The notes beneath the pieces are model-generated. The model searched no databases and had not been told where the DNA came from. It saw nothing but the letters and a program-made list of their open reading frames with translations. The position numbers and the translations under genes were made by a program. Positions 23,417-30,943 of a stretch of 30,943 nt of DNA are shown piece after piece. The number at the start of each line of letters is the position of its first letter. The first letter of the stretch is position 1. Source of the stretch: QHXQ01 sp036389375 (GTDB lineage: Bacteria > Acidobacteriota > Blastocatellia > Pyrinomonadales > Pyrinomonadaceae); the NCBI GenBank assembly GCA_036389375.1, contig DASVQA010000175.1:1-30943 (forward strand). The letters run 5' to 3'.

Positions 23417-24991
23417 CTAGCTGCCGTCTGCCAAGGCGCGGGCGACGTAGCGCCCAGCGCCCTCCTGCGTGATGAGTTGGTCTTCCGCCAGCTTCTGCAA
23501 GTGCGCGTACACGGCGCGCTCGGCCAGCGCGTGCAGTTTCGGCGAGACATCAGTGTAAACCTGCGCGACGATTTCCGCCGCCGTCGCCGCGCCCGCCTGC
23601 ACGGCGCGCAGAATGTTTGCTTCGCGTTCCAGCCGGTGCGCGATGTACTGGTCAATCTTCGCGGCGGCGCTGCCGACGGCCGGCCCGTGCCCGCCAAACA
23701 GAACTTTGATGTCGGGCACAAGCGCTTTGTAACGCGCCAGCGAGCGCAGGTAGTCGCGCATGTTGCCTTCGGGCGGATCGATCAAGACCGAGCCGAGACC
23801 GAGTATGTTATCGCCGCACAAGAGCGCGCCCGTCCGCGCTTCATAAAAGCTGAGATGACCGCGCGTGTGCCCCGGCGTGTGCATGGCGTTGAGCGCGAAT
23901 GAAGGTTCGCCGGCCAATGCAAGCACGTCGCCGTCTTCGATGAAGCGATCAACTTCAATCGTGTCAGCGATCATCTCCGCCGTCAGACGATGCGCCGCGA
24001 CCGGCACGCGCCCCCCCAGATGTGCGCGCAATGCGTTCGTGCCGGCGACATGATCTGGATGGTGGTGCGTCAACACGATCTCGCGCACGCGGCCACCTGC
24101 ACCACGCAAATCGTCAACGCACGCCGCCAGCGCCGCCTGTTCCTCTTCGTAGGGCGAGCCGGGATCGACGACGACGAGTTCACGCTGCCCGACGATGTAG
24201 GCGTTGGTGTGCGTCGCGGGCGGCTTCGTCGGCGTGCGCAGGGGAAAGCAGATGAAGCCGGGCAGAAACTCTATGCGGCGCACGGCCTCGCGGTGCGCCT
24301 GCGGGATGCTAAGCAAACGCTCGACCAGATCATCTGTCAGCCCGCCCGCGAGCGTCTGTACTGCATGCAGCACGGGCGGCGCGACGAGCACTTCGCTGCG
24401 CGCCCAGCGCGCGTAAGCCTCTGCGGCGGCCATCCATTCGCCGTGCGCGAACTCTGTGGTGCGTATGCGCGGCTCTTGCCGGCGCGGACAATTAACGAGG
24501 AAGAACCAAGTGTCGAAGCGGCGCGGGCTAAACGGCGGCGTGACCCAACGGCCGGCGAACGTGAAATCGCGCGCATCCAGATGCAGCCCGTAATGCTCAA
24601 GCAGCACGGGGAACGTCATCCGTCCGGAGGTCAGATCATCGAGCAGCGATTCGATCTGCCCCTTGGTCAACGAGTCCGCCTCGCGTGCGACGAGCACGCC
24701 CGTCTCCTCAAACAACTCGCGCGCGGCGCAACTGATCATTGCGCCCGTATCCGCATCCGCACAATGCGCGACCCGCACCTCAGCGTCCTCCGCATCGCGC
24801 TGCCCGCCGGGGAAAGCATAGAACCCACCCAGAAACGCCATGCGCTCGCTACGCTGCGCCCAGTAGACCTGCGGCGCGTGTGGTTCATCATCGCCGCGCA
24901 CCAGAATAATCGCCGCCGCATCCTTCGGCACAGCATCGGCGGCCCGCGCCGGTGCTGGTTTCGTCTGTGCGTTGGCCTCGTTCACAATCAT
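23417..24991 (-). CDS. Nudix hydrolase fused to a metallo-beta-lactamase-fold hydrolase with winged-helix tail
   Basis: This 524-residue protein joins two enzymes. Residues about 20-215 form a Nudix domain with a split Nudix box: FPGGQRDAED (60-69) and RELFEETGVLV (91-101), with an extra 20-residue insert, as in NUDT19-like CoA diphosphatases. Residues about 245-450 form an MBL-fold hydrolase with THHHPDH (308-314), HTPGHTRGH (371-379), D394 and GGHGP (near 438), all metal ligands kept. The last 70 residues (AEIVAQVYTDVSPKLHAL) fit the winged helix of LACTB2-type proteins. Both active sites look intact. A likely reading is hydrolysis of a CoA-type and a thioester or RNA-like substrate, but neither is proven. 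It is first in the MoxR-HicBA-VWA operon. Confidence 0.88.
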   Translation of the reverse strand: MIVNEANAQTKPAPARAADAVPKDAAAIILVRGDDEPHAPQVYWAQRSERMAFLGGFYAFPGGQRDAEDAEVRVAHCADADTGAMISCAARELFEETGVLVAREADSLTKGQIESLLDDLTSGRMTFPVLLEHYGLHLDARDFTFAGRWVTPPFSPRRFDTWFFLVNCPRRQEPRIRTTEFAHGEWMAAAEAYARWARSEVLVAPPVLHAVQTLAGGLTDDLVERLLSIPQAHREAVRRIEFLPGFICFPLRTPTKPPATHTNAYIVGQRELVVVDPGSPYEEEQAALAACVDDLRGAGGRVREIVLTHHHPDHVAGTNALRAHLGGRVPVAAHRLTAEMIADTIEVDRFIEDGDVLALAGEPSFALNAMHTPGHTRGHLSFYEARTGALLCGDNILGLGSVLIDPPEGNMRDYLRSLARYKALVPDIKVLFGGHGPAVGSAAAKIDQYIAHRLEREANILRAVQAGAATAAEIVAQVYTDVSPKLHALAERAVYAHLQKLAEDQLITQEGAGRYVARALADGS

Positions 24992-25265
24992 CTATTCCAC
25001 ATGCGCCTATTGCGCCGAATGTTCAGCTTGCGAAGGCGCGAAAATGTCGCGGACGCATCAAAGTTCTGTGCTCGTTCGGGAGTGCGGGCAGTATAACACT
25101 AACGCCGCGCCGCTGGCCCGACACGGGCGGGCGACCGCTTCTGCTAATAGCGAACAGATAGTGCAGCCTACAGTCTAACGAGCCTATAAGAGCGGTGATA
25201 TACTGTGCCCCACAGTTATGAAAGTAGTTCGGTTGCACTTCTGTCTCAAAGCATAGTTTTTAGGT
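24992..25265. other. 274-bp divergent intergenic region
   Basis: No gene is supported between the Nudix-MBL gene and the zinc-ribbon gene. TATACT at 25199-25204 could be a -10 for the plus-strand gene but no good -35 is visible. Base composition becomes AT-richer to the right. Confidence 0.4.
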
Positions 25266-25988
25266 ATGCCAATAAAAACTTGTTTGCAGTGCGGCGCGCA
25301 GAATCGCATTAATAGAGAAGCGGCTCGACAACGTCAACCTGTGTGCGGACGATGTGGGTTGCCCCTACCTAAAGCGACCCGCGCCAATGTATTCCTTATT
25401 CTAACTTTAGTAGGTTTTGCCCTAGTCCTGCTCGGCGCGCTTACCCTTCGCACCTTGCGTAGTAAACTGACCACCCAACAGGCTAAAGCAAATAGCAGCC
25501 CCGCAAACACGGCAGCGCCCTCAATGCCGACCACTGTTTCTTCGATAACCAGAGAGGCTTCAAACGAGACGACAGCGGTTGCGCAGATCAGCCAGCCACA
25601 TATACGCCCGGCTAGTGGCAGCTACATTAGCGCACCGCAAGGGCCTAAAGGACGCGGCCAACTGCGAGTAGTGAACCCTAGCGCTTACGACATAGCGGTG
25701 AAACTCGTTGAGACTGGTTCCATGCAGACTCGGCGCTTCTTTTATGTGCAAGCGAGTAGTGAAGCGACCGTTAAAAATATTGGCCCTGAAGTCTGCTACC
25801 TGTTTATCAGCAAAGGACTAAATTGGGACTCTAACAGTCAAAAGTTTTTACAAGATCAGTCTTTCACTAAAATTGCCGAGTATTTGGATTTCAGTAGGAT
25901 TCCCCGCCAAACGATTATTCTCAAACCGGTTTTGGGTGGCGAGTTGCATTCAGTTTCGATTGATGAAGATGAATTTATAAAGAAATAG
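25266..25988 (+). CDS. Zinc-ribbon membrane protein of unknown function
   Basis: This 240-residue protein begins with a zinc ribbon, CLQCG (6-10) and CGRCG (27-31), four cysteines in two CxxC pairs. A transmembrane helix follows at about residues 42-62 (VFLILTLVGFALVLLGAL), then a Ser/Thr/Ala-rich linker to about 125, and a C-terminal beta-rich domain (RGQLRVVNPSAYDIAVKLVE to the end). This suggests a cytoplasmic metal-binding head and an extracytoplasmic domain. I do not recognise the C-terminal family. Codon and base use are more AT-rich than neighbouring genes. The ribosome site is weak. It converges on the next gene with 15 bp between. Confidence 0.72.
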   Translation: MPIKTCLQCGAQNRINREAARQRQPVCGRCGLPLPKATRANVFLILTLVGFALVLLGALTLRTLRSKLTTQQAKANSSPANTAAPSMPTTVSSITREASNETTAVAQISQPHIRPASGSYISAPQGPKGRGQLRVVNPSAYDIAVKLVETGSMQTRRFFYVQASSEATVKNIGPEVCYLFISKGLNWDSNSQKFLQDQSFTKIAEYLDFSRIPRQTIILKPVLGGELHSVSIDEDEFIKK

Positions 25989-26003
25989 GGCGTTGGGTGA
26001 CAG

Positions 26004-26333
26004 CTAGTGTGGGCGGGGTTCGCTGCGCTCGATGGCGGCATTGATAAGTTGGAGCGGTTCGTCTTGTGGCTTTAGATTGCCGTCCAGCGAGAGGACGTAT
26101 AGCTTGAGCGCAGCTTCGTGGGCTTTGGTGTGAAGGTATAGCGCCTCGATGCCGTGCTGTAGCGTTTGACCCGCCTGTATTGCCCCCGCCGGCCCATCAT
26201 CAATCGCTTTCTTGAGCCTGAACAGAAGCCGCGCCAAGATTTCGACCGCATCTGCGTCTTGGCATAAGGCCGGCTCAAGAATCGCCGCCCACGTTCCATC
26301 ATCTGCGAGCAGGTCTGAAAGCTGGTTTTTCAT
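26004..26333 (-). CDS. Hypothetical protein (109 aa)
   Basis: This 109-residue protein looks mostly helical, with no signal peptide, membrane segment or recognisable motif. The start ATG at 26333 has a GAAAG directly upstream. It is divergent from the XRE regulator with an AT-rich, palindrome-bearing spacer, so it is probably controlled by that regulator. I do not recognise the family. Confidence 0.65.
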   Translation of the reverse strand: MKNQLSDLLADDGTWAAILEPALCQDADAVEILARLLFRLKKAIDDGPAGAIQAGQTLQHGIEALYLHTKAHEAALKLYVLSLDGNLKPQDEPLQLINAAIERSEPRPH

Positions 26334-26349
26334 CTTTCACAATGATGAC

Positions 26350-26378
26350 TATTATGTAGATTTCACATATACATAATA
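26350..26378. promoter_or_regulatory. Inverted repeat between divergent genes, possible XRE operator
   Basis: TATTATGTA (26350-26358) and TACATAATA (26370-26378) are perfect 9-base inverted arms with an 11-base spacer, between the 109-aa gene and the XRE gene. A second smaller one, ATGTT-N5-AACAT (26403-26417), lies just before the XRE start. The spacing fits a dimeric HTH repressor site. Confidence 0.5.
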
Positions 26379-26422
26379 TGTCAACTTTGTATATCCGTCA
26401 ATATGTTCATATAACATGGCGG

Positions 26423-26665
26423 ATGAAGAAGAAGCTTTACCTTGCTCAGCGCGACCGCCTTGTCACCCTCCTTCGAGAGATAAGAATCGAAGCTGGCATG
26501 ACGCAAACCGAGTTGGCCGCACACATCGAAAAAGATCAAGCCTATGTTTCAAGATATGAAAGTGGTCAGCGCCGGCTAGACGTATTAGAGGCTCGTGAGA
26601 TATGCCAAGCCATAGGAATCACTTTAGAGGAGTTCGCTAAGAGGTTAGAAAAGGCGCTGAAGTAA
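26423..26665 (+). CDS. XRE family helix-turn-helix transcriptional regulator
   Basis: From the ATG at 26423 this is an 80-residue protein that is almost wholly one HTH_3 domain: LLREIRIEAGMTQTELAAHI, then DQAYVSRYESGQRRLDVLE, with the recognition helix at YVSRYESG. An open extension to 26378 would add an unconserved Tyr-rich leader that overlaps the inverted repeat, so it is not preferred. It probably binds the palindromes in the divergent spacer. It is followed at 30 bp by a 78-residue unknown; a toxin-antitoxin-like partnership is possible but unsupported. Confidence 0.87.
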   Translation: MKKKLYLAQRDRLVTLLREIRIEAGMTQTELAAHIEKDQAYVSRYESGQRRLDVLEAREICQAIGITLEEFAKRLEKALK

Positions 26666-26695
26666 TTACAACAAAATACGTGGTGATTAATAGTA

Positions 26696-26932
26696 ATGGC
26701 CGAGCAAAAAGATTCAACCCCACAATTTGCGATCTGTATCGAGACAGATGATACAGATTTATTGACCCCGCGCATGATTTATCAGGTTTTGCCTGATGAA
26801 AACGCAGCAAAATCGAATTACATTCGAGTAATAGATAATGAAGGCGAAGATTATCTCTACCCAGCCCACTATTTTATTTTCTTTGATTTTCCAAGCGAGG
26901 TAGAACGCGCTTTGCTACGGGCCTCGCAATGA
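26696..26932 (+). CDS. Hypothetical small protein (78 aa), XRE-adjacent
   Basis: The 78 residues include a segment of the type LTPRMIYQVLPDENAAKSNY followed by IRVIDNEGEDYLYP. I recall similar short proteins of unknown function in Acidobacteriota and Cyanobacteria. No signal peptide or membrane helix is present. It begins 30 bp after the XRE gene on the same strand. Ends before a 17-bp hairpin. Function unknown. Confidence 0.72.
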   Translation: MAEQKDSTPQFAICIETDDTDLLTPRMIYQVLPDENAAKSNYIRVIDNEGEDYLYPAHYFIFFDFPSEVERALLRASQ

Positions 26933-26979
26933 GTGGAGACATATAAGAGGCCGCCTGTCCGATAGAAATAGTTCTAAAG

Positions 26980-27021
26980 ATAAAGATGAGGAGACAGGGC
27001 AATTTGTCTCCTCATCTTTAT
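26980..27021. terminator. 17-bp perfect-stem hairpin, bidirectional terminator
   Basis: Arms 26980-26996 and 27005-27021 are exact reverse complements with an 8-base loop, in the gap between the converging 78-aa gene and HtrA gene. It ends in TTTATTT on the plus strand. Confidence 0.75.
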
Positions 27022-27039
27022 TTCACATTATGCCGCGTG

Positions 27040-28578
27040 TTACTGGCGTGGGCGGACGGTGACGAAGATGGTCGCGGCTTGACCGCGTGTGACGCGTGTG
27101 ACGAGCAGCAGCACGGGGCGCGCGCCGGAGCGTGCGAGCGCCGATGTTACGTCGGCGGCGGAGCGCACGGGCTGGCGGTTGACCTGTTCGATCACGTCGC
27201 CGCGTTGCAGGCCGGCGTCGGCGGCCGGGCCGGCCGGGTCGAGTTCAGAGACGACCACGCCTTGCTTGCCGGCGGGCAGGTTTAGCTGGCGCGTGATGTC
27301 AGGCGTGAGCGGTTCGACGGTGATGCCGAGTTTGCTGGTGCTTGCACCGCCGCCACTGTTGCCGTCGCCTGTGCTGTCGTCGGCGCGCTCGGTGGGCGCT
27401 TTGAACTCGCCGAGCGTGGCCTTGACCTGCTGCTCGCGTCCGTCGCGCACGACCGTCAAGGTCACGTCCGAGTCGGGCGGCGTGCTGGCGACGCGGTTGC
27501 GTAGCGCGTTGCTGTCGTTCACGGGCTGCCCATTGAGCGCGACGATCACATCGCCCTGCTTCAATCCTGCGCGCTCGCCCGCGCTGCCCGGCTGCACTGA
27601 GCCGACGATGACGCCGCGCACGTCCTTCATGTCGAGGCTCTGCGCGATGTCGGACGTGACGGTCTGCACGATGACGCCCAACTGCCCGCGCCGCACCTTG
27701 CCCGATTTGATCAACTGCTCCATTACGCCGCGCGCCATGTTCGAGGGGATGGCGAAGCCAATGCCGATGGAGCCGCCCGACGGGCTGAGGATTTGCGAGT
27801 TGATGCCGACGAGTTCGCCGTTCGTGTTGATGAGCGCGCCGCCGGAGTTGCCTTGATTGATCGGCGCGTCGGTCTGGATGAAGTCCTCGAAGTTGCCGTC
27901 GCCGAGGCCCGTCGCGCGCCCCTTCGCGCTAACGATGCCGGCGGTGACGGTCTGATCGAGGCCGAGCGGGTTGCCGATGGCGAGCACCACGTCGCCGACG
28001 CGCGCGCGGTCGGAATCGCCGAGCGTCAAGACCGGCAGGTTGGTTGCGTTGATCTTCAGCACGGCCAGATCGCTCGGCGGATCAGAGCCGACCACTTTGG
28101 CGTCGAGCGTGCGCCGGTCGGAGAGATCGACCTTGATGTTCTCCGCGCCGTCAACGACGTGATGGTTCGTCAGGATGTAGCCGTCGGGCGTGACGATGAC
28201 GCCGGAGCCAAGCCCGCGTTCGACGCGCGGCTGTTGCTGTTGCTGCGGTATGCGGTCGCCGAAGAACTCGCGGAAGAACGGGTCATCCATGAAGGGGTGC
28301 TGCTGCGGGGCGCGGGCGCGCCGCTCGGAGCGCACGGTCACGACCGCAGGCGCAACCCGCGCCACCACGTCGGCGTAAGAGTTCTGCGTCGCGCCGGCCG
28401 GCAGGCTCGTCGCGTTGACCGGCGGCAGCACGGAGGTCGTGTTCGCCACGTTGTTCGCGCTGGAATTGACGTGGCTGCACCCCATGACCACCAACACCGC
28501 GACCAGCGCCAGGGCGAGCCGCGCCTGTTTGCCCCGCGCCGCGCGGAGCGAATCGTTGAGCCAAAATTCGTAATTCAT
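27040..28578 (-). CDS. HtrA/DegP-type periplasmic serine protease with two PDZ domains
   Basis: From the ATG at 28578 (GAGGTGG 5 bases upstream) the protein is 512 residues. A hydrophobic segment, ALALVAVLVVMGC, ends in a possible lipobox Cys34, so it may be a lipoprotein or membrane-anchored. The trypsin-like domain has His140 in TNHHVV, Asp170 in SDLAVL and Ser245 in GNSGG, a complete triad, and a flexible Gln-rich LA-loop-like insert (IPQQQQQP). Two PDZ domains follow, at about 300-390 (LKQGDVIVALNGQPV) and 415-510 (AGLQRGDVIEQVNRQPV). It should degrade or refold envelope proteins under stress. It is alone, transcribed away from the XRE cluster. Confidence 0.94.
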   Translation of the reverse strand: MNYEFWLNDSLRAARGKQARLALALVAVLVVMGCSHVNSSANNVANTTSVLPPVNATSLPAGATQNSYADVVARVAPAVVTVRSERRARAPQQHPFMDDPFFREFFGDRIPQQQQQPRVERGLGSGVIVTPDGYILTNHHVVDGAENIKVDLSDRRTLDAKVVGSDPPSDLAVLKINATNLPVLTLGDSDRARVGDVVLAIGNPLGLDQTVTAGIVSAKGRATGLGDGNFEDFIQTDAPINQGNSGGALINTNGELVGINSQILSPSGGSIGIGFAIPSNMARGVMEQLIKSGKVRRGQLGVIVQTVTSDIAQSLDMKDVRGVIVGSVQPGSAGERAGLKQGDVIVALNGQPVNDSNALRNRVASTPPDSDVTLTVVRDGREQQVKATLGEFKAPTERADDSTGDGNSGGGASTSKLGITVEPLTPDITRQLNLPAGKQGVVVSELDPAGPAADAGLQRGDVIEQVNRQPVRSAADVTSALARSGARPVLLLVTRVTRGQAATIFVTVRPRQ

Positions 28579-28653
28579 CTGTCCCACCTCTGTTCAATTA
28601 ATACTGTTTTTATCTCATACGCACGGGCGGGAGGTTAAGATTGTAAAATTACT

Positions 28654-29397
28654 TTACTGCCACACCCGCCGGTAGAGATTGACCATTTCGCCCCACGCTT
28701 CATCGGTCGCAGAGGGGTCGTAGCGCGCCCCCTCGTCGCGCATGAAAGCGTGCTCTGCGTCGTACAGTCGGACTGCAAACTTCGTGCCCGCGCGTTGCAA
28801 CTGGGTTTCGATCTGCGCCCGGGCCGCCTCCGGCACGTGCGGGTCGCGCGTGCCCCAGACGAGCAGCAACTCGCCGCGTATGTCGGCGGCGCGCGCAAGC
28901 GAGCGGGCGTCCGCGTCTTGACCGAGTTTGCCGTCGTGCAAACCTGTGGCGTAGAAGCAGACGGTCGCTTGCACGTCGCGGTTGCAGGCGGCGCGGAAGG
29001 CGAGATGCCCGCCGATGCAGAAACCGGCGACACCCAACTGCCCGGCGGCGACGCGCGCGTGCCCGGCCAGATAATCGAGCACGGCGCGGGCCGTTGCGTC
29101 GAACTGTGCGACTGTTGTTTTTGATGCGTCGGAGAGGCCCCTCGTGCGCCCGTCGTCGTCAAACGGAATGACCATGCCGGGCGGCTCGATCCGGTGGTAA
29201 ATCTCCGGCGCGGCGACGACGAAACCGTAACCCGCCAGCCGCACGCACGCGCGCAACATCGGCCCTGTCAACTGGAAAATGTCCGAGTAGCAGAGCACGC
29301 CGGGGTACTTGCCCGCGGCGCGCGGCTGCGCGACGAACGTGCGCGCGAAGGGAGTGCCCGCGACGGGCACGTCAACATACTCACTGGTGATAATCAT
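28654..29397 (-). CDS. Dienelactone hydrolase family protein
   Basis: This 247-residue alpha/beta hydrolase has the dienelactone hydrolase triad: nucleophile Cys127 in GFCIGGH, Asp185 in WGTRDPHVP and His216 in DAEHAF. Start ATG at 29397 follows GGAGGAAGAGG. Such enzymes hydrolyse dienelactones in chlorocatechol breakdown, but many homologues have other esterase roles; no other catabolic gene is near, so the substrate is unknown. It follows the MscS gene by 47 bp and precedes HtrA by 75 bp, all on the same strand. Confidence 0.9.
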   Translation of the reverse strand: MIITSEYVDVPVAGTPFARTFVAQPRAAGKYPGVLCYSDIFQLTGPMLRACVRLAGYGFVVAAPEIYHRIEPPGMVIPFDDDGRTRGLSDASKTTVAQFDATARAVLDYLAGHARVAAGQLGVAGFCIGGHLAFRAACNRDVQATVCFYATGLHDGKLGQDADARSLARAADIRGELLLVWGTRDPHVPEAARAQIETQLQRAGTKFAVRLYDAEHAFMRDEGARYDPSATDEAWGEMVNLYRRVWQ

Positions 29398-29444
29398 TGC
29401 CTCTTCCTCCGGCTCAGGGTGGGCCTTGGCGGGTTAGCACATCT

Positions 29445-30098
29445 TCAAGTCAGACGGGCCGCGTCTTCGTCCTGTACAGGGGTGGGCCAAGTCTCCTCTG
29501 CCACCGGCGCAACCTCTGTCTGACGGGCCTGCGTGAACACGTGGAGCGCCGACGGCGGCACGCCGTTGTAGTTGACGACCACTTCCGTAATAAGTTTCGT
29601 GTTGGGAATGATGATGAGGCGCTTGTCGTCGGCGCGCACGAGCGTGTCGCGCATGCGGATCGTCTGGATGATGCCTTCAAACTCGCCCATGCGGATGCGG
29701 TCGCCGATGTTGAAGGGCCGATAAAGCAGCAGCATGATGCCGGAGAGCAGGTTCGACAGTACGTCCTTCAGGGCAAAGCCGAGCGCGAAACCCGTCAGCC
29801 CTAAACCCGCCACGAGCGCGCTCACGTTCAAGCCCGCCGCGCCGAGCGCCGTCACCAGACCGAAGATGAGTATGCTGTAGTAATAGACGCGCGAGAGCAG
29901 CAGCACCACGCCCGTATCCGCCCGCACGCGCGGCGCGGCATACGCGATGAGACTCTGCCCGATGCGCGCGACCAGCCAGAAGACGGCAAACACCACCGCG
30001 CCCGTTATCAAATGTGGCAGCGCCGCGAGCAACTGCTCGCGCATCCGCGCGAACACCTCGCCCAACGACTGCGGCCCACCTTGCGACTCTTGCAGCAT
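29445..30098 (-). CDS. Small MscS-type mechanosensitive channel, short C-terminus
   Basis: The frame from ATG 30098 gives 217 residues with three hydrophobic helices, the glycine/alanine pore-lining pattern LGLTGFALGFALKDVLSNLL, and the beta domain (RPFNIGDRIRMGEFEG). It ends soon after the beta domain, shorter than typical 280-residue MscS, so the large lateral-portal domain is mostly missing. The start is uncertain: the heptamer repeat ends only 5 bases upstream and leaves no ribosome site. The internal ATG at 30044, with GAGGTG 9 bases before it, is an alternative giving 199 residues. The role is pressure release on hypo-osmotic shock. Confidence 0.87.
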   Translation of the reverse strand: MLQESQGGPQSLGEVFARMREQLLAALPHLITGAVVFAVFWLVARIGQSLIAYAAPRVRADTGVVLLLSRVYYYSILIFGLVTALGAAGLNVSALVAGLGLTGFALGFALKDVLSNLLSGIMLLLYRPFNIGDRIRMGEFEGIIQTIRMRDTLVRADDKRLIIIPNTKLITEVVVNYNGVPPSALHVFTQARQTEVAPVAEETWPTPVQDEDAARLT

Positions 30099-30103
30099 AA
30101 CAA

Positions 30104-30197
30104 CAGAGGTCAGAGGTCAGAGGCTAGAGGCTAGAGGTTAGAGATCAGGCAAAACTTTTGCTGCTACTGACCTCCAACCTCTAACCTCTGACCTCTG
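30104..30197. repeat. Heptamer-repeat hairpin element, copy 2
   Basis: Six tandem 7-base units of the form YAGAGRY run from 30104 to 30145. Inverted arms 30118-30148 and 30167-30197 (31 bases, 5 mismatches) surround an 18-base loop. It shares a 61-base core with 13158-13218. It fills the whole spacer between the YedY-like and MscS genes. Confidence 0.9.
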
Positions 30198-30199
30198 CT

Positions 30200-30886
30200 T
30201 TATTCCTGCCAGCGGAAGCGTTCGCCGTCCGGCCCATGCCAGGGGATGCCGCGCATGTGGTAGCCGCCCTCTTCCCAGAAACCGGCGCGGTCTTCGGCGA
30301 GGAAACTGAGACCCTTGATCCACTTCGCGGACTTCCAGGCGTAGAGTTGCGGGACGACGAGGCGGACGGGGCCGCCGTGTTCGGGCGAGATGGGCTGGCC
30401 GTCGTGCGACCACGCGACGAGCGAATCTTCCGCGAGAAAATATTCGATGGGCAGGTTCGTCGTCCAGCCGTAATCGTAAGCATGTGCAACGACGTACTTG
30501 GCTTCGGGGCGGACGCCGACGAGGCGCACTAATTCTCTGGTCGCCACGCCGCCCCACACGTTGTCGAGCCGCGACCAGCGCGTGACACAATGAAAGTCCG
30601 CGTAGACTTTCACTGACGGCAGTTGCAGAAATTCATCGAGCGTCCAGCCCTGCGGTTGCTCGACGAGACCATCGATCTCGAAGCGCCACGTGGCCAGATC
30701 GATCTCAGGCGTGCCGTGCGCGTCCAAGACGGGCCACTTGCGGGTGCGCGTCTGGCCGGGCGGGACGCGGTTTTGCTTACGCGTGTCCGGGCTGATGATC
30801 ACATCGTCGCCGTCGAGCGCATCGGCCGGGCGCGGGTCTTCCTTCTGATAATCGGGATCATTGAACAGCCCGCTCAAAAAGCTCAT
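30200..30886 (-). CDS. MsrP/YedY-like sulfite oxidase-family molybdoenzyme
   Basis: From the ATG at 30886 (GGAGG 4 bases upstream) the protein is 228 residues; a TTG at 30901 is not preferred. It shows the sulfite oxidase-type molybdopterin fold: WRFEIDGLVEQP, then ADFHCVTRWS with the molybdenum-ligating Cys100, and PEHGGPVRLVVPQLYAWKSAKWI. No signal peptide or twin-Arg motif is visible, so it appears cytosolic, unlike E. coli MsrP. The substrate is unknown; methionine sulfoxide or a related oxidised compound is possible. The stop is 3 bases from the heptamer-repeat element. Confidence 0.88.
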   Translation of the reverse strand: MSFLSGLFNDPDYQKEDPRPADALDGDDVIISPDTRKQNRVPPGQTRTRKWPVLDAHGTPEIDLATWRFEIDGLVEQPQGWTLDEFLQLPSVKVYADFHCVTRWSRLDNVWGGVATRELVRLVGVRPEAKYVVAHAYDYGWTTNLPIEYFLAEDSLVAWSHDGQPISPEHGGPVRLVVPQLYAWKSAKWIKGLSFLAEDRAGFWEEGGYHMRGIPWHGPDGERFRWQE

Positions 30887-30943
30887 CGAGCCTCCAAACA
30901 AGTCGCTATTTTTTCGTTGCCCGCTCTGCCAGTTTCATCAATT

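Overview
This is a GC-rich bacterial window of about 31 kb, mostly chromosomal housekeeping and envelope genes. No 16S or other RNA gene is visible. The gene content suggests an Acidobacteriota genome, perhaps of the Blastocatellia type: a Ser/Thr kinase with a large TPR tail, PD40/TolB-like propellers, an M28 peptidase with a PDZ domain, a DUF1111 di-haem oxidoreductase, and a MoxR/VWA pair. This placement is inference from gene content only.

Layout. Positions 1-2900 (+) hold a YitT-family membrane protein cut by the window edge, a GlsB/YeaQ-like membrane protein and a CruA/CruP-like lycopene cyclase-family flavoprotein. Positions 2930-6490 (-) hold a PknB-type kinase with TPRs followed by two tandem paralogous genes for small proteins. 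Positions 6780-8430 (+) hold a di-haem cytochrome gene with a near-consensus promoter. A perfect 48-bp palindrome separates it from an M28 peptidase and a PD40 propeller protein (8528-11814, -). Positions 12035-17850 (-) hold a serine-biosynthesis group read as YceI, DUF1015, GNAT, SerA, SDR, SerC. Positions 18115-19808 (+) hold a Spy-like periplasmic protein, a pterin-4a-carbinolamine dehydratase and a secreted rhodanese interrupted by an in-frame TGA. Positions 19990-24991 (-) hold a Nudix-MBL fusion, a MoxR-like ATPase, HicB, HicA and a VWA protein. Positions 25000-26970 are AT-richer accessory DNA: a zinc-ribbon membrane protein, a 109-aa unknown, an XRE regulator and a 78-aa unknown. Positions 27040-30886 (-) hold an HtrA/DegP protease, a dienelactone hydrolase, a short MscS channel and an MsrP/YedY-like molybdoenzyme.

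The most notable observation is the rhodanese gene. Its reading frame continues through a TGA at 19536-19538 into a fully conserved second half of the domain. The TGA sits at the position of the second Cys of a C-x-C-P-N-E motif, as recalled for relatives, and a small GC-rich hairpin follows at a SECIS-like distance. It is a strong selenoprotein candidate that ordinary gene callers would truncate. Other notable items are a HicBA module seamlessly embedded in a MoxR-VWA operon, a pair of heptamer-repeat hairpin elements in two intergenic gaps, and a tandem small-gene pair whose 5' ends are identical over 63 bp while the rest has diverged.
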